20,980 bases of DNA from a virus. The DNA lies in the IMG/VR virus record IMGVR_UViG_3300009423_000042, positions 1 to 20,980 of that record, one strand, 5' to 3'. This document shows positions 6,709-14,592 of the stretch, one piece after another. The position numbers and the translations under genes were made by a program. The notes beneath the pieces are model-generated. The model was given only the letters and a program-made list of their open reading frames with translations, had not been told where the DNA came from and searched no databases. Each line of letters opens with the position of its first letter. The first letter of the stretch is position 1.

Positions 6709-8903
6709 TGAGAAGGAACGTAGAAGTATTTATAAACAATCAGAGAGTTGACTTATTCGATTTTGAGGATATTAATATTGTCGATTCGGTACAAGACGTA
6801 AGGGATATTGCTAAGATATTTGTTCCTTACTCTAGGGAGTTTACTGTACCTGCTTCTAAGAATAATAACAAGATATTCAAGCATTACTACAATAATGATA
6901 TTGTTAATGGCTTTGATGCTAGGTTTAAGATTTCTGCGGTCATTAAAGTAAACGGAATGGTCTATAAAAATGGTAGAGTTACTTTATTAAACTCGTCACT
7001 TAAAAATAATAGACCTGTTAATTATAAGTTAGTATTTTATAGTAAAACCATAGACTTCAAGACGTTATTGAGTGATGATTTACTAGAAGATATGGACACT
7101 TCTATTTTAAGTAAGTTTAATATAGAATATAATGCTCAAAATGTATTTGATGGTTTTAATTATGGTTACAGTTTAATAGGTGAAAATATAGTAGCGAATG
7201 ATGTGCCTGTTGAGAATAGCGACTTAATAATACCGTTCATATCTACAAATAGCCATTATTACTATGACGATAATGTAGCAGGTATAAGTCCATTAGAAGG
7301 AGATTCTGAATCTAGGAATGTAAACTTTAATGGAGGTGTTGCGTACCCTAATAATGTAGTGAGTGGCGTAAATTGGAAGGATTTAAGACCATCTTTGAAG
7401 TTACCGATACTAATACAAGCAATAGAGGAAAAGTATGGTATATCGTTTGTAAGCGACTTCTTTACTACTGATGCGTTTAATAAGTTGTATATATGGCTTA
7501 ATAATGACAAGGGTTTATATGGTGAAGAAAGAACGGTTGGTACTGATTTCTCTGAATTTACACTTGATAATGGTAATGATGAAAGACCAATAACCACAAC
7601 GTCTAGCGTGTTTTATAGACTATTACTTACTGTTAATATTGATGATGTAAATGATGATTACGAGTTAAATGTTACTAATAATAACGATAGCAAGACAATT
7701 TACACGTCAACCGCAAAAGGAACTAATACATTTGAGATACCATTACTATTTAGAGGTGGAGGTATTTATATATATGATTTAAACTTTGAGATTACAGGTG
7801 TTGAATCTAATTCTATAACATTAAGTGCAAAACTTGAACTTTTTAGTAATGGACTACAAAGTACTTCTAATTATTCATTTGTAGACGCAGCAACAGATGG
7901 TGTGTTTAATATAAGAAAGAATATGCCTAAGGTAAAGGTTATAGACTTCTTAACAGGCTTATTTAAGATGTTTAATCTAACTGCTTATGTGAATGATGAT
8001 GATAATATAGTAGTAGATACATTAGATGACTATTATAGAAAAGGTAGTACTGTTGATATAACTAGGTTTACTAAGAATGAAGAATCGACTGTTTCTAGAA
8101 ATAAGTTATATTCTCAAATAGACTTTATGTTTGAAGAACCCAAGACATTCGCTACAATAAACTCTAATGAGTTATCAAGAGATGAATTTGGTAATGAGAG
8201 AATAGATAACACAAACAATGACCCCGAATTATCAGCTTTACTAGCTTTTGATGGTGGAAAATATGAAGTTGCTCCTAAGTTTGAGAAGATGCAGTATGAG
8301 AGAATGACAGACCAGAGTAATCCTACTTTATTGCAAAATTTCTGTTGGGGATGGTGTGTTACTGATGACCAAAAAGCAACACTAACAAAACCTATATTAC
8401 ACTATACAGAAAACGTAGATGTAGATGTTATTCCTTTAACTGTTCAAATGGGTTTTGACCCAACAACAGGACAAGCTAATATCCCCGTATCATATTATTT
8501 CAGACCATCAAATTCATTAAGCACTAGCACTACTCTTGGTCAATCTCTACATTTTGGTAGTGAAGAAGATGAGTTTTACACAAGTTTAGGTAGTAATGAA
8601 ACTAGCTTGTTTAATATGTATTGGAAGAATACTATATTAGCAATATACGATGAGAAGTCAAGGATAACTACTTACAAAGCTAACCTACCAATATCAATAG
8701 CAAACACAATAAAACTAAACGATGTAGTAGTAGTTAACAGAAAGAAGTATAGGATAAATAAAATAGATATTAACATAACAACAGGCGATGCAAATTTAGA
8801 ATTAGTAACGTATAGAAAACTCGTAAGATATAACGGATTCACAGTAGATAACGATGGATTCACAGTAGATTCAACATTAATAACAGTAGATAAAACAATA
8901 TAA
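6708..8903 (+). CDS. Large phage tail/baseplate protein
   Basis: A 731-aa protein with no signal peptide. The N-terminus (VEVFINNQRVDLFDFEDINI, then VRDIAKIFVPYSREFTVPASKNNNKIFKHYYN at about 31-62) is a family I recognise in Bacteroidota phages and prophages, where it is simply annotated as tail protein. It is followed by a beta-rich segment resembling tail-hub or distal-tail proteins (NGMVYKNGRVTLLNSSLKNNRPVNYKLVFY). Around 400-450 there is KVKVIDFLTGLFKMFNLTAYVNDDDNIVVDTLDDYY, reminiscent of baseplate-hub folds. The C-terminus ends in short repeats (GFTVDNDGFTVDSTLITVDK). The gene starts at the TAATG overlap with the previous gene and ends 1 nt before the next start. I infer a distal tail or hub role between tube and fibres. 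Confidence 0.65.
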   Translation: MRRNVEVFINNQRVDLFDFEDINIVDSVQDVRDIAKIFVPYSREFTVPASKNNNKIFKHYYNNDIVNGFDARFKISAVIKVNGMVYKNGRVTLLNSSLKNNRPVNYKLVFYSKTIDFKTLLSDDLLEDMDTSILSKFNIEYNAQNVFDGFNYGYSLIGENIVANDVPVENSDLIIPFISTNSHYYYDDNVAGISPLEGDSESRNVNFNGGVAYPNNVVSGVNWKDLRPSLKLPILIQAIEEKYGISFVSDFFTTDAFNKLYIWLNNDKGLYGEERTVGTDFSEFTLDNGNDERPITTTSSVFYRLLLTVNIDDVNDDYELNVTNNNDSKTIYTSTAKGTNTFEIPLLFRGGGIYIYDLNFEITGVESNSITLSAKLELFSNGLQSTSNYSFVDAATDGVFNIRKNMPKVKVIDFLTGLFKMFNLTAYVNDDDNIVVDTLDDYYRKGSTVDITRFTKNEESTVSRNKLYSQIDFMFEEPKTFATINSNELSRDEFGNERIDNTNNDPELSALLAFDGGKYEVAPKFEKMQYERMTDQSNPTLLQNFCWGWCVTDDQKATLTKPILHYTENVDVDVIPLTVQMGFDPTTGQANIPVSYYFRPSNSLSTSTTLGQSLHFGSEEDEFYTSLGSNETSLFNMYWKNTILAIYDEKSRITTYKANLPISIANTIKLNDVVVVNRKKYRINKIDINITTGDANLELVTYRKLVRYNGFTVDNDGFTVDSTLITVDKTI
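8835..8870 (+). repeat. 15-nt direct repeat at gene 3' end
   Basis: GGATTCACAGTAGAT occurs at 8835-8849 and again at 8856-8870 (21-nt period), encoding GFTVD twice. A further degenerate copy follows (ITVD). The repeat forms the C-terminal tail of the 731-aa protein, a likely slipped-strand expansion site. Confidence 0.8.
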
Positions 8904-8904
8904 A

Positions 8905-10233
8905 ATGGCACAACAGATAATAGATATAGGGTCACAAGCAAACGATGGAACAGGGGATACTCTAAGAGATGCAATGATAAAGGCTAATGGCAATTTCACA
9001 GAGCTGTACAGTGAAATACCAGTTGAACTAGATAATAGAATAATAGTAAATCAAACTAACAAAGACGCAACAATAGGCGGAATAATAGATTCTTCTAAAC
9101 AGTATTTTTTAGATGGCATCATTGATATGGGTACTACTCAAATAACTGTACCTCCTACGGGAATGACAATAATAGGCTTATCATTCGATATAAGCGGTTT
9201 AACTTCTTCAGAGGACAACTATACTATGTTTGTATCTGAAAGTATAGCTATAGGTTCAGGAAACCTTCTAGGTGCTGATTATTTTATTACTGTAAACGGT
9301 GCAAATTCTAAAGTATATGAATTGTATGACGCAACGGGTTTTAACGCTTTTGAGTTTCAACGAATAAATTACAACGATTGTACTTCATTAGGAGACATTT
9401 ACGATTATAGACAAGGTTTAGAGGAAGGTTCGGGTAGATTCGGAGGTTCTCCATCTTTGACGCTTCACGGGCTTTGGAGAGGCGGTTACAGAATCACAAC
9501 TTCTATCGTTAGGGGTTTAGCAGGAACTATGACTGCTCCATTATTTAAAGAAGGAACTGCTTTTCAGATGGATAGTAGATTCTTAACAGATATAAATGTT
9601 GACCTACCTACATTAGCACCATTTTGTGATTTTACAATAGGAGCTTTTCCTAACCCTTCAACGGTACAACTAAAAGGAGCTATATTCACAAGAGACGGAG
9701 CATTTAATCCTAATGACACAAATATATTTAGTAACTTAGAGGCATCTGATTTACCTTGCGATTGGGATAATAATATAGGGATAAAAAATACTTTTGTAGG
9801 TGGAGCATTAAACAATGATGCTGAACTAACAACTACGATAGTAACACAAGGCGTGGCAGTAGATTTAAACGGAACTTTTAGCACTAGAGACTTACAACAC
9901 TTTGACAGTCCTGCTAACGGAAGGTTAAGACACACAGGAACTAATCCTACTGACTTTTTAGTATCTTGGGATTTAGTAATAGAAGGAAAAGACAATGATA
10001 ATTACGCATTGAACTTGGTAAAGATAGATAGCTTTGCAACTGTAACTGTAGAAAAGACACAAATAAGAACCGTAAATAATCTTCAAGGTGGTAGAGATGT
10101 TGGTATATGGTCAGGAACAACACCCGTAACATTAAACCAAAACGATTTAGTTTTTTGGCAGGTAGCAAATTTATTAGATACAGATAATTGCACTTTAGAA
10201 ATAGATTCAACTTGGACTATAACAGAGAGATAA
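8905..10233 (+). CDS. Tail fibre / receptor-binding-like protein
   Basis: A 442-aa protein. The N-terminus contains IDIGSQANDGTGDTLRDAMIKANGNFTELY (about 6-35 in all), the widely shared virion-anchoring motif 'I.IG...NDGTGD.LR.A..K.N.NFTELY' of phage fibres. The following ~70 residues resemble the start of a beta-solenoid (YFLDGIIDMGTTQITVPPTGMTIIGLSF). The remainder is beta-rich with no enzymatic motif, and the last ~130 residues look like a compact jelly-roll (LVSWDLVIEGKDNDNYALN ... CTLEIDSTWTITER). A role in receptor binding is inferred from position and N-terminus. The gene follows the baseplate-like gene by 1 nt and precedes a 46-aa ORF by 1 nt. Confidence 0.65.
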   Translation: MAQQIIDIGSQANDGTGDTLRDAMIKANGNFTELYSEIPVELDNRIIVNQTNKDATIGGIIDSSKQYFLDGIIDMGTTQITVPPTGMTIIGLSFDISGLTSSEDNYTMFVSESIAIGSGNLLGADYFITVNGANSKVYELYDATGFNAFEFQRINYNDCTSLGDIYDYRQGLEEGSGRFGGSPSLTLHGLWRGGYRITTSIVRGLAGTMTAPLFKEGTAFQMDSRFLTDINVDLPTLAPFCDFTIGAFPNPSTVQLKGAIFTRDGAFNPNDTNIFSNLEASDLPCDWDNNIGIKNTFVGGALNNDAELTTTIVTQGVAVDLNGTFSTRDLQHFDSPANGRLRHTGTNPTDFLVSWDLVIEGKDNDNYALNLVKIDSFATVTVEKTQIRTVNNLQGGRDVGIWSGTTPVTLNQNDLVFWQVANLLDTDNCTLEIDSTWTITER

Positions 10234-10234
10234 T

Positions 10235-10375
10235 ATGATAAACTTAAAGATGATATTAGAGGTATTGGCAATGGATGATTTCTATGGTGCTGATGAAGAT
10301 ATACAGATAGCCAAAGGTAAGTATAAAACACCAATGGGTTTAAAGGATTTAAAAGATAGATTAAAACGTAGATAA
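10235..10375 (+). CDS. Small hypothetical protein (46 aa)
   Basis: Begins MINLKMILEVLAMDDFYGAD and ends GLKDLKDRLKRR. It fills exactly the gap between the fibre and the tape measure: its ATG is 1 nt after the upstream stop and its TAA overlaps the tape-measure ATG (TAATG at 10373-10377). This tight coupling is the main evidence that it is translated. It has an amphipathic helical start and a strongly basic C-terminus. I do not recognise a family. It could be a tape-measure-associated accessory factor. Confidence 0.55.
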   Translation: MINLKMILEVLAMDDFYGADEDIQIAKGKYKTPMGLKDLKDRLKRR

Positions 10376-12315
10376 TGGCAGGAAATAAAAACTTAGTTTA
10401 TACAATAACAATTAATGATAACGCTACCGCAGTTATTAGTAAAGTTAATGGTCAATTTCTAAAAACAGCGGTTAGTGTAGACAATCTTGATAAAGAACTG
10501 TTAGAGTTAAATGGAACTCTATCTATGTCAACTAATCAATTTAATGCTCAAATAAATAAGTTAACGCAATTACAGAATGGTGTTGCAATAGGTAGTCAGA
10601 GATATAATGAACTAGGTAATGCAATAACATCTTTAAACACAAAGCAACAAGCTCTTATAGGGAGTGGTAGTACAGGTTTAACTGGTGTGTCTGCTGCAAC
10701 AGGTAGTGCGTCTGCTTCTGTTTTAGAAATGGGTAGGGTTATTTCGGATTCCAACTACGGAATTAGAGGTGTTGCGAATAACTTGTCGCAATTAGCGTCT
10801 AATATGGTTTACACCACAAAAGCAGCAGGTGGTTTAGGTGCAGGTTTAAAAGCTATTGGTTCTGCAATGGCTGGACCTCTTGGTATTCTATTGCTTTTTC
10901 AAGGAGCGATAGCTTTGCTTGAGAAATGGTCTATGGCTAATGAAGGAGCAAAAGATAGCACCGAAGAATTAACAGATAAGATAAAAGAACAAAACGAAGC
11001 GTTAGAGGAAAATATAAGGCTTAGAAAAATACAATTAGAGCAGATAACAGGTTTAATAAACTCAAGTCAAATAGCAGAGTTGTTTTCTGGGATATTTACA
11101 AGTGGCATACAAGAATCAGAGAAATATGAAGCTGCTTTAACTGAATTAGCAGATAGGCTACAAAAGATAGGTTCTAAAGAGGCTAAGTATTTAAAAGACG
11201 CAAACATTTTACAGTCCGATAGAATATTGATAGCAGGTAACTTGGTAGCAATAGAGAAGCAGAAAACAAAACTTTTAGAAGAAAGATTAGTTGTTGATAA
11301 AAGGATAAAATCTATTGATGACATAAAAAAAGAATTTACTGATGGCGAAATAACTAAAGCACAAGAAACCAGAAAACTAGAAGATGTAGGTATAATAAAC
11401 CTAAATAAAACCATAGCGATACAAAAAGAAATAAATAGATTAAAACAAGCTAATCTAGGTATAATCGCTAAAACTGTTGAGATAGAGGCAGATGATAGCA
11501 GTACTAAAGGTAAAGGTAAAGGTAAGAAGGAGTTTTTTGGTGGTGGATATTTTGATGAAGATTTCGAGGCTAGAATAGAGGCTTATAAGAAAAGATATAA
11601 AGAATATACAGAAGATGTAAGGGCGATTGAATCTGAAATTGATATAGCTAGTTTTGCGGAGCAAAATGGTGGCTCTTTTAAAGGTCAATCAACGCTTATT
11701 GATATGGAGATGAATGAGGAATTGGCTAGAGTTGATTTTTTGATAGGTCTACGAAAAGAAGAAAATGATGCGTACGCAGACCTTGAAGCCGAACAAACTC
11801 TTATCAAGAAAAACGCACAAATAGCAAGGAATGAAATTGATAGATTAGAAGTTGAAAACAAGAGGCAAATGTTTGAGAACATAGGCTCTATACTTTCTTC
11901 TGCTAGTCAACTAGCGGGTAAACACACTGCGGTAGGGAAAGGATTAGCAGTAGCTTCTACAACTATATCTACTTACAATGCGGCACAGAAAGCATACGAG
12001 AGCCAAATGCAACTCACACCAGATTCACCAATTAGAGCGCAAATAGCAGCAGGTGTTGCTATCGCAAAAGGATTAGCTAACGTTAAGGCAATATTAGCAG
12101 TTAAAGTGCCAAATCAAGCAAGTATAGGTGGCGCACCCGCTAATAAAGGTAGAACATTTGATTTCAACCTAGCAGGAAGTACAGGACAGAATCAACTTGC
12201 TCAAACAATAGGTGGTCAAGTACAACAACCTATCAAAGCATACGTAGTGTCAAGCGAGATAACCAATCAACAACAATTCGATAACCAAATTCAAGGCGAA
12301 GTAACTATCGGATAA
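10375..12315 (+). CDS. Tail tape measure protein
   Basis: A 646-aa protein with the composition of a tape measure. It has a short beta-type N-terminus (LVYTITINDNATAVISKVNG), long helical Q/L/N-rich stretches, then SASASVLEMGRVISDSNYGI and RGVANNLSQLASNM (about 111-144), which is a signature I know from Bacteroidota phage tape measures. A hydrophobic segment follows (about 152-184; MAGPLGILLLFQGAIALLEKW) that could be membrane-interacting at DNA entry. Coiled-coil regions follow (about 195-250, 275-345, 440-505) and an Ala-rich helical C-terminus (GKGLAVASTTISTYNAAQKA ... GVAIAKGLANVKAILAVKVP). At about 0.15 nm per residue the length suggests a tail near 100 nm. A K/G repeat (KGKGKGKK) interrupts the helices. 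It starts within the stop of the 46-aa gene. It is unusually distant from the chaperone gene at 1116. Confidence 0.8.
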   Translation: MAGNKNLVYTITINDNATAVISKVNGQFLKTAVSVDNLDKELLELNGTLSMSTNQFNAQINKLTQLQNGVAIGSQRYNELGNAITSLNTKQQALIGSGSTGLTGVSAATGSASASVLEMGRVISDSNYGIRGVANNLSQLASNMVYTTKAAGGLGAGLKAIGSAMAGPLGILLLFQGAIALLEKWSMANEGAKDSTEELTDKIKEQNEALEENIRLRKIQLEQITGLINSSQIAELFSGIFTSGIQESEKYEAALTELADRLQKIGSKEAKYLKDANILQSDRILIAGNLVAIEKQKTKLLEERLVVDKRIKSIDDIKKEFTDGEITKAQETRKLEDVGIINLNKTIAIQKEINRLKQANLGIIAKTVEIEADDSSTKGKGKGKKEFFGGGYFDEDFEARIEAYKKRYKEYTEDVRAIESEIDIASFAEQNGGSFKGQSTLIDMEMNEELARVDFLIGLRKEENDAYADLEAEQTLIKKNAQIARNEIDRLEVENKRQMFENIGSILSSASQLAGKHTAVGKGLAVASTTISTYNAAQKAYESQMQLTPDSPIRAQIAAGVAIAKGLANVKAILAVKVPNQASIGGAPANKGRTFDFNLAGSTGQNQLAQTIGGQVQQPIKAYVVSSEITNQQQFDNQIQGEVTIG

Positions 12316-12336
12316 GTAAAATAAAAAATAGATAAA

Positions 12337-12351
12337 TTGTTATATTATTAT
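12337..12351 (+). promoter_or_regulatory. Recurrent late-promoter-like motif, copy 2
   Basis: TTGTTATATTATTAT, identical to copies at 1103, 17139 and 19270, in the 34-nt gap between the tape measure and the prohead protease. The last two bases belong to the protease ATG (12350-12352). No hairpin terminator is visible before it, so read-through from the tail genes is likely to add to any initiation here. Confidence 0.6.
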
Positions 12352-12961
12352 GGAAGATTTAGAAGTTATAGAACTAGTAATTGATGAAGAGAGTGACTTT
12401 AGTGGTATAGAGGCTATTAGTATAGTTGAGAACCCTGCTATTGAAGAAGATTTCATCGCATTAAAAGAACAAAGTAGACTTGAATTAGCAAAGGTAGATG
12501 AAGAGAAGCGTATCTTAATGGGTGCAGCACTCATACCTAACAAGAAGATATACCGTAACAATGGCTTACAAGAGTATTACATCTTCTTTTCAAATGATAC
12601 GGTACGTAAAGCCTCTGAACTATTCTTATCTAAAGGTAAGCAAAACAACTCAACCTTAGAACACGAAAGCGAGTTAGAGGGATTGTCTGTTGTAGAATCT
12701 TGGATTATTGAAGATGATGTACAAGACAAGTCGAGAAAGTATGGTTTACATATGCCAGTTGGAACGTGGATGGTTTCTGTCAAGGTAAACAATGATGAGA
12801 TTTGGGAAGAGTTTGTTAAAACTAAGAGAGTGAAAGGTTTCAGTATTGAAGGATTCTTTAGCGATAAACTAGAGATGAATAAAGAAGTACTTGAAGATAA
12901 ACTAACCGAACAAGAAGTAAGTTGGTTAGAACAAATTAAAGAGATATTAAAAGATGCCTAA
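12350..12961 (+). CDS. XkdF-like prohead protease
   Basis: A 203-aa protein matching the XkdF putative phage serine protease family. Order of landmarks: acidic N-terminus with the cleavage-like segment GIEAISIVENPAI (19-31); ILMGAALIPNKKIYR (55-69); LEHESELEGLSVVESWIIE (103-121) with His105; MPVGTWMVSVKVNNDEIWEEFVK (135-157); and VKGFSIEGFF (161-170) with Ser165. His105 and Ser165 are the likely catalytic pair positions by comparison with prohead proteases; this assignment is by eye. The enzyme would process scaffold and capsid during maturation. Family members are normally encoded directly before the scaffold and capsid genes; here about 4 kb of fibre and enzyme genes intervene. Its ATG overlaps a copy of the recurrent motif, giving no room for a ribosome-binding leader. 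Confidence 0.85.
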   Translation: MEDLEVIELVIDEESDFSGIEAISIVENPAIEEDFIALKEQSRLELAKVDEEKRILMGAALIPNKKIYRNNGLQEYYIFFSNDTVRKASELFLSKGKQNNSTLEHESELEGLSVVESWIIEDDVQDKSRKYGLHMPVGTWMVSVKVNNDEIWEEFVKTKRVKGFSIEGFFSDKLEMNKEVLEDKLTEQEVSWLEQIKEILKDA

Positions 12962-13124
12962 GAGTGTATATTGCTTATGCAAAAATAGATACTTAGTAGA
13001 ACACTTATGTAAGTGTGACAAACAACCTTACTATTGGAAACATGGTATAGGTAGAACAGTAGCATTACCACCAGAACCTTTGATTGCTATATTTGATGCA
13101 ACATTTGATGACACATTTAACTAA
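12954..13124 (+). CDS. Small four-cysteine protein, possible zinc-binding
   Basis: A 56-aa protein starting MPKSVYCLCKNRYLVEHLCK. It has two Cys pairs, C7-x-C9 and C19-x-C21, spaced nine residues apart, suggesting a small zinc knuckle. It continues with KQPYYWKHGIGRTVALPPEP and ends in an acidic tail (FDATFDDTFN). The ATG overlaps the last 8 nt of the protease gene, indicating translational coupling, and the next gene starts 6 nt after the stop. I do not recognise a named family. Possible roles include a head accessory or DNA-binding factor; this is not supported further. Confidence 0.6.
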   Translation: MPKSVYCLCKNRYLVEHLCKCDKQPYYWKHGIGRTVALPPEPLIAIFDATFDDTFN

Positions 13125-13130
13125 AGAATT

Positions 13131-14591
13131 ATGAGTATAAAAACAGACGCAGTAATAATCAGAGATGAAACAACTACGGGGGCGAATACAGCAGCAAGAG
13201 TAGGAACAAACTTGGTAGATATAGCAGATGATTTAATTGCTAAACAAGCAGCTATTGATTTAAACAATGCTAAAGTAAGTAATGTAGACCACCCATTAGT
13301 TGAGACCGCAGTTCCTTTAAATTCGGTCTTTACAGATACTACTTATGATGATACAGCACTACAAGCCGCTGTAGCCCTTAACACATTAAAGGAGAGTAAT
13401 ATTGCTCACCCTTTAGTTGAGAAAGCAGTACCTAGCAATGCAGTCTTTACCGATACAATCTATGATGATTCTGATGTATTGAAAGATTCTGACACAGTTT
13501 CACCTGTTACTAGCGGTAATAAGTTAATGACTGAGAGTGATGTAGCAGGTCTTGGTGGTGGTGATATGTTATCATCTATATACGACCCTATTATAGCTTC
13601 AAACACAGCTAAAGTAGGTATTACTCCACAACAAGCATCAGATATAACTGCAAATAACGATAAAATATCTTATACAGATGCAGCGGCAGTTGCTGCGAAT
13701 ACTGAGAAGGTTGGAGTTACAGCGCAAATGGTTTCTGATATTGATACTAACAATTTAAAAGTAGGAATAACTACTCAACAAGCAGATGACATAGTTGCTA
13801 ATAATGCTAAGGTTACATACCCTTCAGCAGATTCTACTAAGCTAGGATTAATTGAAGCAGGTGCAACGAATGACAATACAGCAACCATACAAACTAAAAG
13901 ACCTTTAAAATCTGTTAATGGTCAATCTATAGAAGGCTCAGGGAACGTTGTTATTTCAGGTGGAGGTAGCACTTCAGCAACAGTAGGAACAGGAGCATCA
14001 ATAGACCTTACAAATGTAGTTGGTTCTTATTATAACATAGGAGCATCATCAACAGCAACAGAATTTACAGTACCAACAGTAGCGGTAGGTGGATTCGCAG
14101 TAGTTCAAAGCGCAAGTACTACAACCGAACCAACAGTAGTGGTTACAGGTGGTACAGCAACAGAAGTAATAGGAGTATCTTGGAAAGCTAGTACTGTACT
14201 GTATCTTAATATCTATTCTTATGATGGAACAAATGTATTCTATTATTGGAGTGGGGTTGGTAGTGGAACAGATACTTTTGATAGAGTACTTCAACCTGAT
14301 TTAGCGGGTTTATCTACTTTTGAGATAGACTATGAATCAGCAGAGACTTTTGTTATAGATATGACACAGGCTACATCATTAACAGAAACAGGACTACCTA
14401 TATCTAATACACTACTAAGTAAAAAGATTACACTACATGTTAAAGGGAATTTCCCACTAACCTTACCACCTGCTTGGACTACAAGTGGGGTGATAAATGG
14501 AAGTTACACACTAGGAACAGAATATAATATAATAGTGGTTGAATATGTATCAGCGTTAACACCATTTTATAGGGTACAAATATCAATATAA
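13131..14591 (+). CDS. Repeat-containing tail fibre protein
   Basis: A 486-aa protein. The N-terminus IKTDAVIIRDETTTGANTAA, RVGTNLVDIADDL is a virion-attachment type frequent in phages of this group. A pair of repeats at about 50-77 and 89-116 shares HPLVE.AVP.N.VFTDT.YDD. A second repeat family at about 158-232 has KVGIT.QQA.DI..NN units, likely forming a trimeric coiled or triple-beta shaft. LKSVNGQSIEGSGNVVISGG precedes a Ser/Thr/Val-rich beta C-terminal region that could be the tip. No enzymatic motif is visible. Its place between protease and scaffold, away from the other fibres, suggests later acquisition. It may support or anchor the metallophosphoesterase encoded 1 nt downstream. Confidence 0.65.
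   Translation: MSIKTDAVIIRDETTTGANTAARVGTNLVDIADDLIAKQAAIDLNNAKVSNVDHPLVETAVPLNSVFTDTTYDDTALQAAVALNTLKESNIAHPLVEKAVPSNAVFTDTIYDDSDVLKDSDTVSPVTSGNKLMTESDVAGLGGGDMLSSIYDPIIASNTAKVGITPQQASDITANNDKISYTDAAAVAANTEKVGVTAQMVSDIDTNNLKVGITTQQADDIVANNAKVTYPSADSTKLGLIEAGATNDNTATIQTKRPLKSVNGQSIEGSGNVVISGGGSTSATVGTGASIDLTNVVGSYYNIGASSTATEFTVPTVAVGGFAVVQSASTTTEPTVVVTGGTATEVIGVSWKASTVLYLNIYSYDGTNVFYYWSGVGSGTDTFDRVLQPDLAGLSTFEIDYESAETFVIDMTQATSLTETGLPISNTLLSKKITLHVKGNFPLTLPPAWTTSGVINGSYTLGTEYNIIVVEYVSALTPFYRVQISI
13278..13478 (+). repeat. Two-copy fibre repeat
   Basis: Residues about 50-77 and 89-116 of the 486-aa fibre are homologous with a 39-residue offset. Both contain HPLVE, AVP, N.VFTDT and YDD in the same order. 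The DNA copies have diverged, so selection acts on the protein. The element is a common fibre-shaft building block. Confidence 0.7.
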
Positions 14592-14592
14592 T

